A stretch of 5,608 bases of DNA from Promethearchaeota archaeon. GTDB lineage: Archaea > Asgardarchaeota > Lokiarchaeia > Sigynarchaeales > SOKP01. This document shows, piece after piece, positions 4,794 through 5,608 of the stretch; position 1 is the stretch's first letter; each line of letters begins with the position of its first letter. Where the stretch lies: positions 1 to 5,608 of the forward strand of contig JAGXNZ010000372.1 in the NCBI GenBank assembly GCA_019894655.1, written 5' to 3'. The notes below the pieces were generated by a model. The model made no database searches. It had not been told where the DNA came from and was given only the letters and a program-made list of their open reading frames with translations. A program made the translations under genes and the position numbers.

Positions 4794-5608
4794 CTAAAGA
4801 TCAATTTTTGACGCGATTAAATCAATAATATCGATTATCGATATTGCCTCTGGTGATTCTAAATTCATTTCGTTGTAGGCGTCAGATAAGTTGTTAATAC
4901 AGAATGGACAACTCGTGGTTAATACTTGTGCTCCTGTATTCACAGCCTCTCTGATCCTTTCCTTTGAAATATCCAGTGCTAAATCAGGAAATTCACTTTT
5001 CACCCCTCCACCAGCTCCACAACACCAAGCATTCTTACGATTTCTTTTCATTTCTACTAATTTCAGTCCTGGTATTCTGAGCAAAGCATCCCTTGGTATT
5101 TGATAAAGGTTCATGTGACGCCCTAAATGACAAGGATCGTGCCATGTCACTGTTTGTGTACTCTCTTCTGATTTAAACGGAATTTCATCGTTATTCAATA
5201 TTTCCACTAATATTTCTGTTATGTGTTTTACTTCAAACGGCAATTCTTCGCCTAACAATTCGGGATAATCTTTTTTCCACGTTCTATAACATCCCGCACA
5301 TGCTGTAAATATCGTTTTAGCTCCCATGTTTTTAAAAATTTCTATGTTATGTTTAATAATATCAGTAAGAGAACTTTGATCTCCGATTCTTAAAGCTACA
5401 GAACCACAACACCACTCATCTTTAGACATGGCAATTTCTTTTCCTGATGCTTTTAGAATTTTCATCATGCTTTTTAACGTATCTACTTGTCTTAATGGCA
5501 TTGTACACCCTCCAAAAAATACTAGATCGCCTGTTTCTTTAATTTCAGGAAATTCAGATACCCACTCGAATTTCTTAGCTTCTTCTTCACCATAAGGATT
5601 TCTCATGG
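4794..5608 (-). CDS. HdrD/GlcF-like iron-sulfur oxidoreductase, two CCG domains (partial, N-terminus outside window)
   Basis: The visible 270 residues carry two cysteine-rich CCG domains of the C-Xn-CCG-Xn-C-X2-C type. Domain one has Cys34 (FFGGCTMPLRQ), Cys66-Cys67 (EWCCGS) and Cys103/Cys106 (ACAGCYRTW). Domain two has Cys159 (WHDPCHLGRH), Cys195-Cys196 (AWCCGAGGG) and Cys233/Cys236 (TSCPFCINN). In heterodisulfide reductase these domains bind the noncubane [4Fe-4S] clusters that reduce the CoM-S-S-CoB disulfide; in GlcF, GlpC and LutA relatives they serve electron transfer for glycolate, glycerol-3-phosphate or lactate oxidation. The opening RNPYGEE is the linker usually found after an N-terminal ferredoxin-like domain with two [4Fe-4S] sites. 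The ATG at 5606 is therefore probably an internal methionine, with the ferredoxin part beyond the window. Both domains have a full cysteine set, so it looks functional. The disulfide or redox partner cannot be named; an unseen upstream FAD-oxidase or HdrE-like gene would decide it. Confidence 0.85.
   Translation of the reverse strand, partial: MRNPYGEEEAKKFEWVSEFPEIKETGDLVFFGGCTMPLRQVDTLKSMMKILKASGKEIAMSKDEWCCGSVALRIGDQSSLTDIIKHNIEIFKNMGAKTIFTACAGCYRTWKKDYPELLGEELPFEVKHITEILVEILNNDEIPFKSEESTQTVTWHDPCHLGRHMNLYQIPRDALLRIPGLKLVEMKRNRKNAWCCGAGGGVKSEFPDLALDISKERIREAVNTGAQVLTTSCPFCINNLSDAYNEMNLESPEAISIIDIIDLIASKIDL

Overview
The window is AT-rich and gene-dense: about 5.6 kb holds five complete protein genes and two cut by the window edges. 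There are no RNA genes, CRISPR arrays or mobile elements that I can see. The genes suggest an archaeon, and several point to the Asgard archaea. (1) There is an archaeal-type formylmethanofuran:tetrahydromethanopterin formyltransferase (Ftr). (2) The 310-residue protein begins with a longin/roadblock-like domain, a fold expanded in Asgard genomes and typical of eukaryotic trafficking and small-GTPase regulation. (3) Upstream regions carry TATA-like elements, and several genes lack a Shine-Dalgarno (SD) sequence at the expected distance, while others have a clear one. The Asgard assignment is an inference from protein style, not from a marker gene.

Layout, left to right. Positions 1-135 (+) hold the C-terminal end of an unrecognised protein. 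It converges on the longin-like gene (175-1107, -), and an A5T5 block between them could terminate both transcripts. The longin-like gene is divergent from ftr (1245-2168, +) across 137 bases that contain a TATA-like box for each gene and a small perfect inverted repeat. Ftr converges, with only 3 bases between the stop codons, on a transglutaminase-like cysteine enzyme (2172-2849, -). The rest is on the minus strand. In transcription order it runs: an HdrD/GlcF-type iron-sulfur protein with two CCG domains (cut at the right edge, ends at 4794), an oligo-T terminator and new promoter, a six-helix membrane histidine kinase (3322-4614), a receiver-only response regulator (2958-3320), and then, after 108 bases, the transglutaminase-like gene.

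Working together: Ftr and the HdrD-like protein both fit C1/thiol-redox metabolism of the kind coupled to an archaeal Wood-Ljungdahl pathway, but they are not in one operon. The kinase and receiver form a plausible two-component pair, with the receiver translated from a site embedded in the end of the kinase gene. No DNA-binding or enzymatic output domain accompanies the receiver, so its target is unknown.

The two observations most worth following are the response regulator, whose only start that gives a complete fold and sits correctly behind an SD is an AUC codon, and the longin-like protein with a helical-repeat extension. I do not see convincing evidence for a wholly new multi-gene system.
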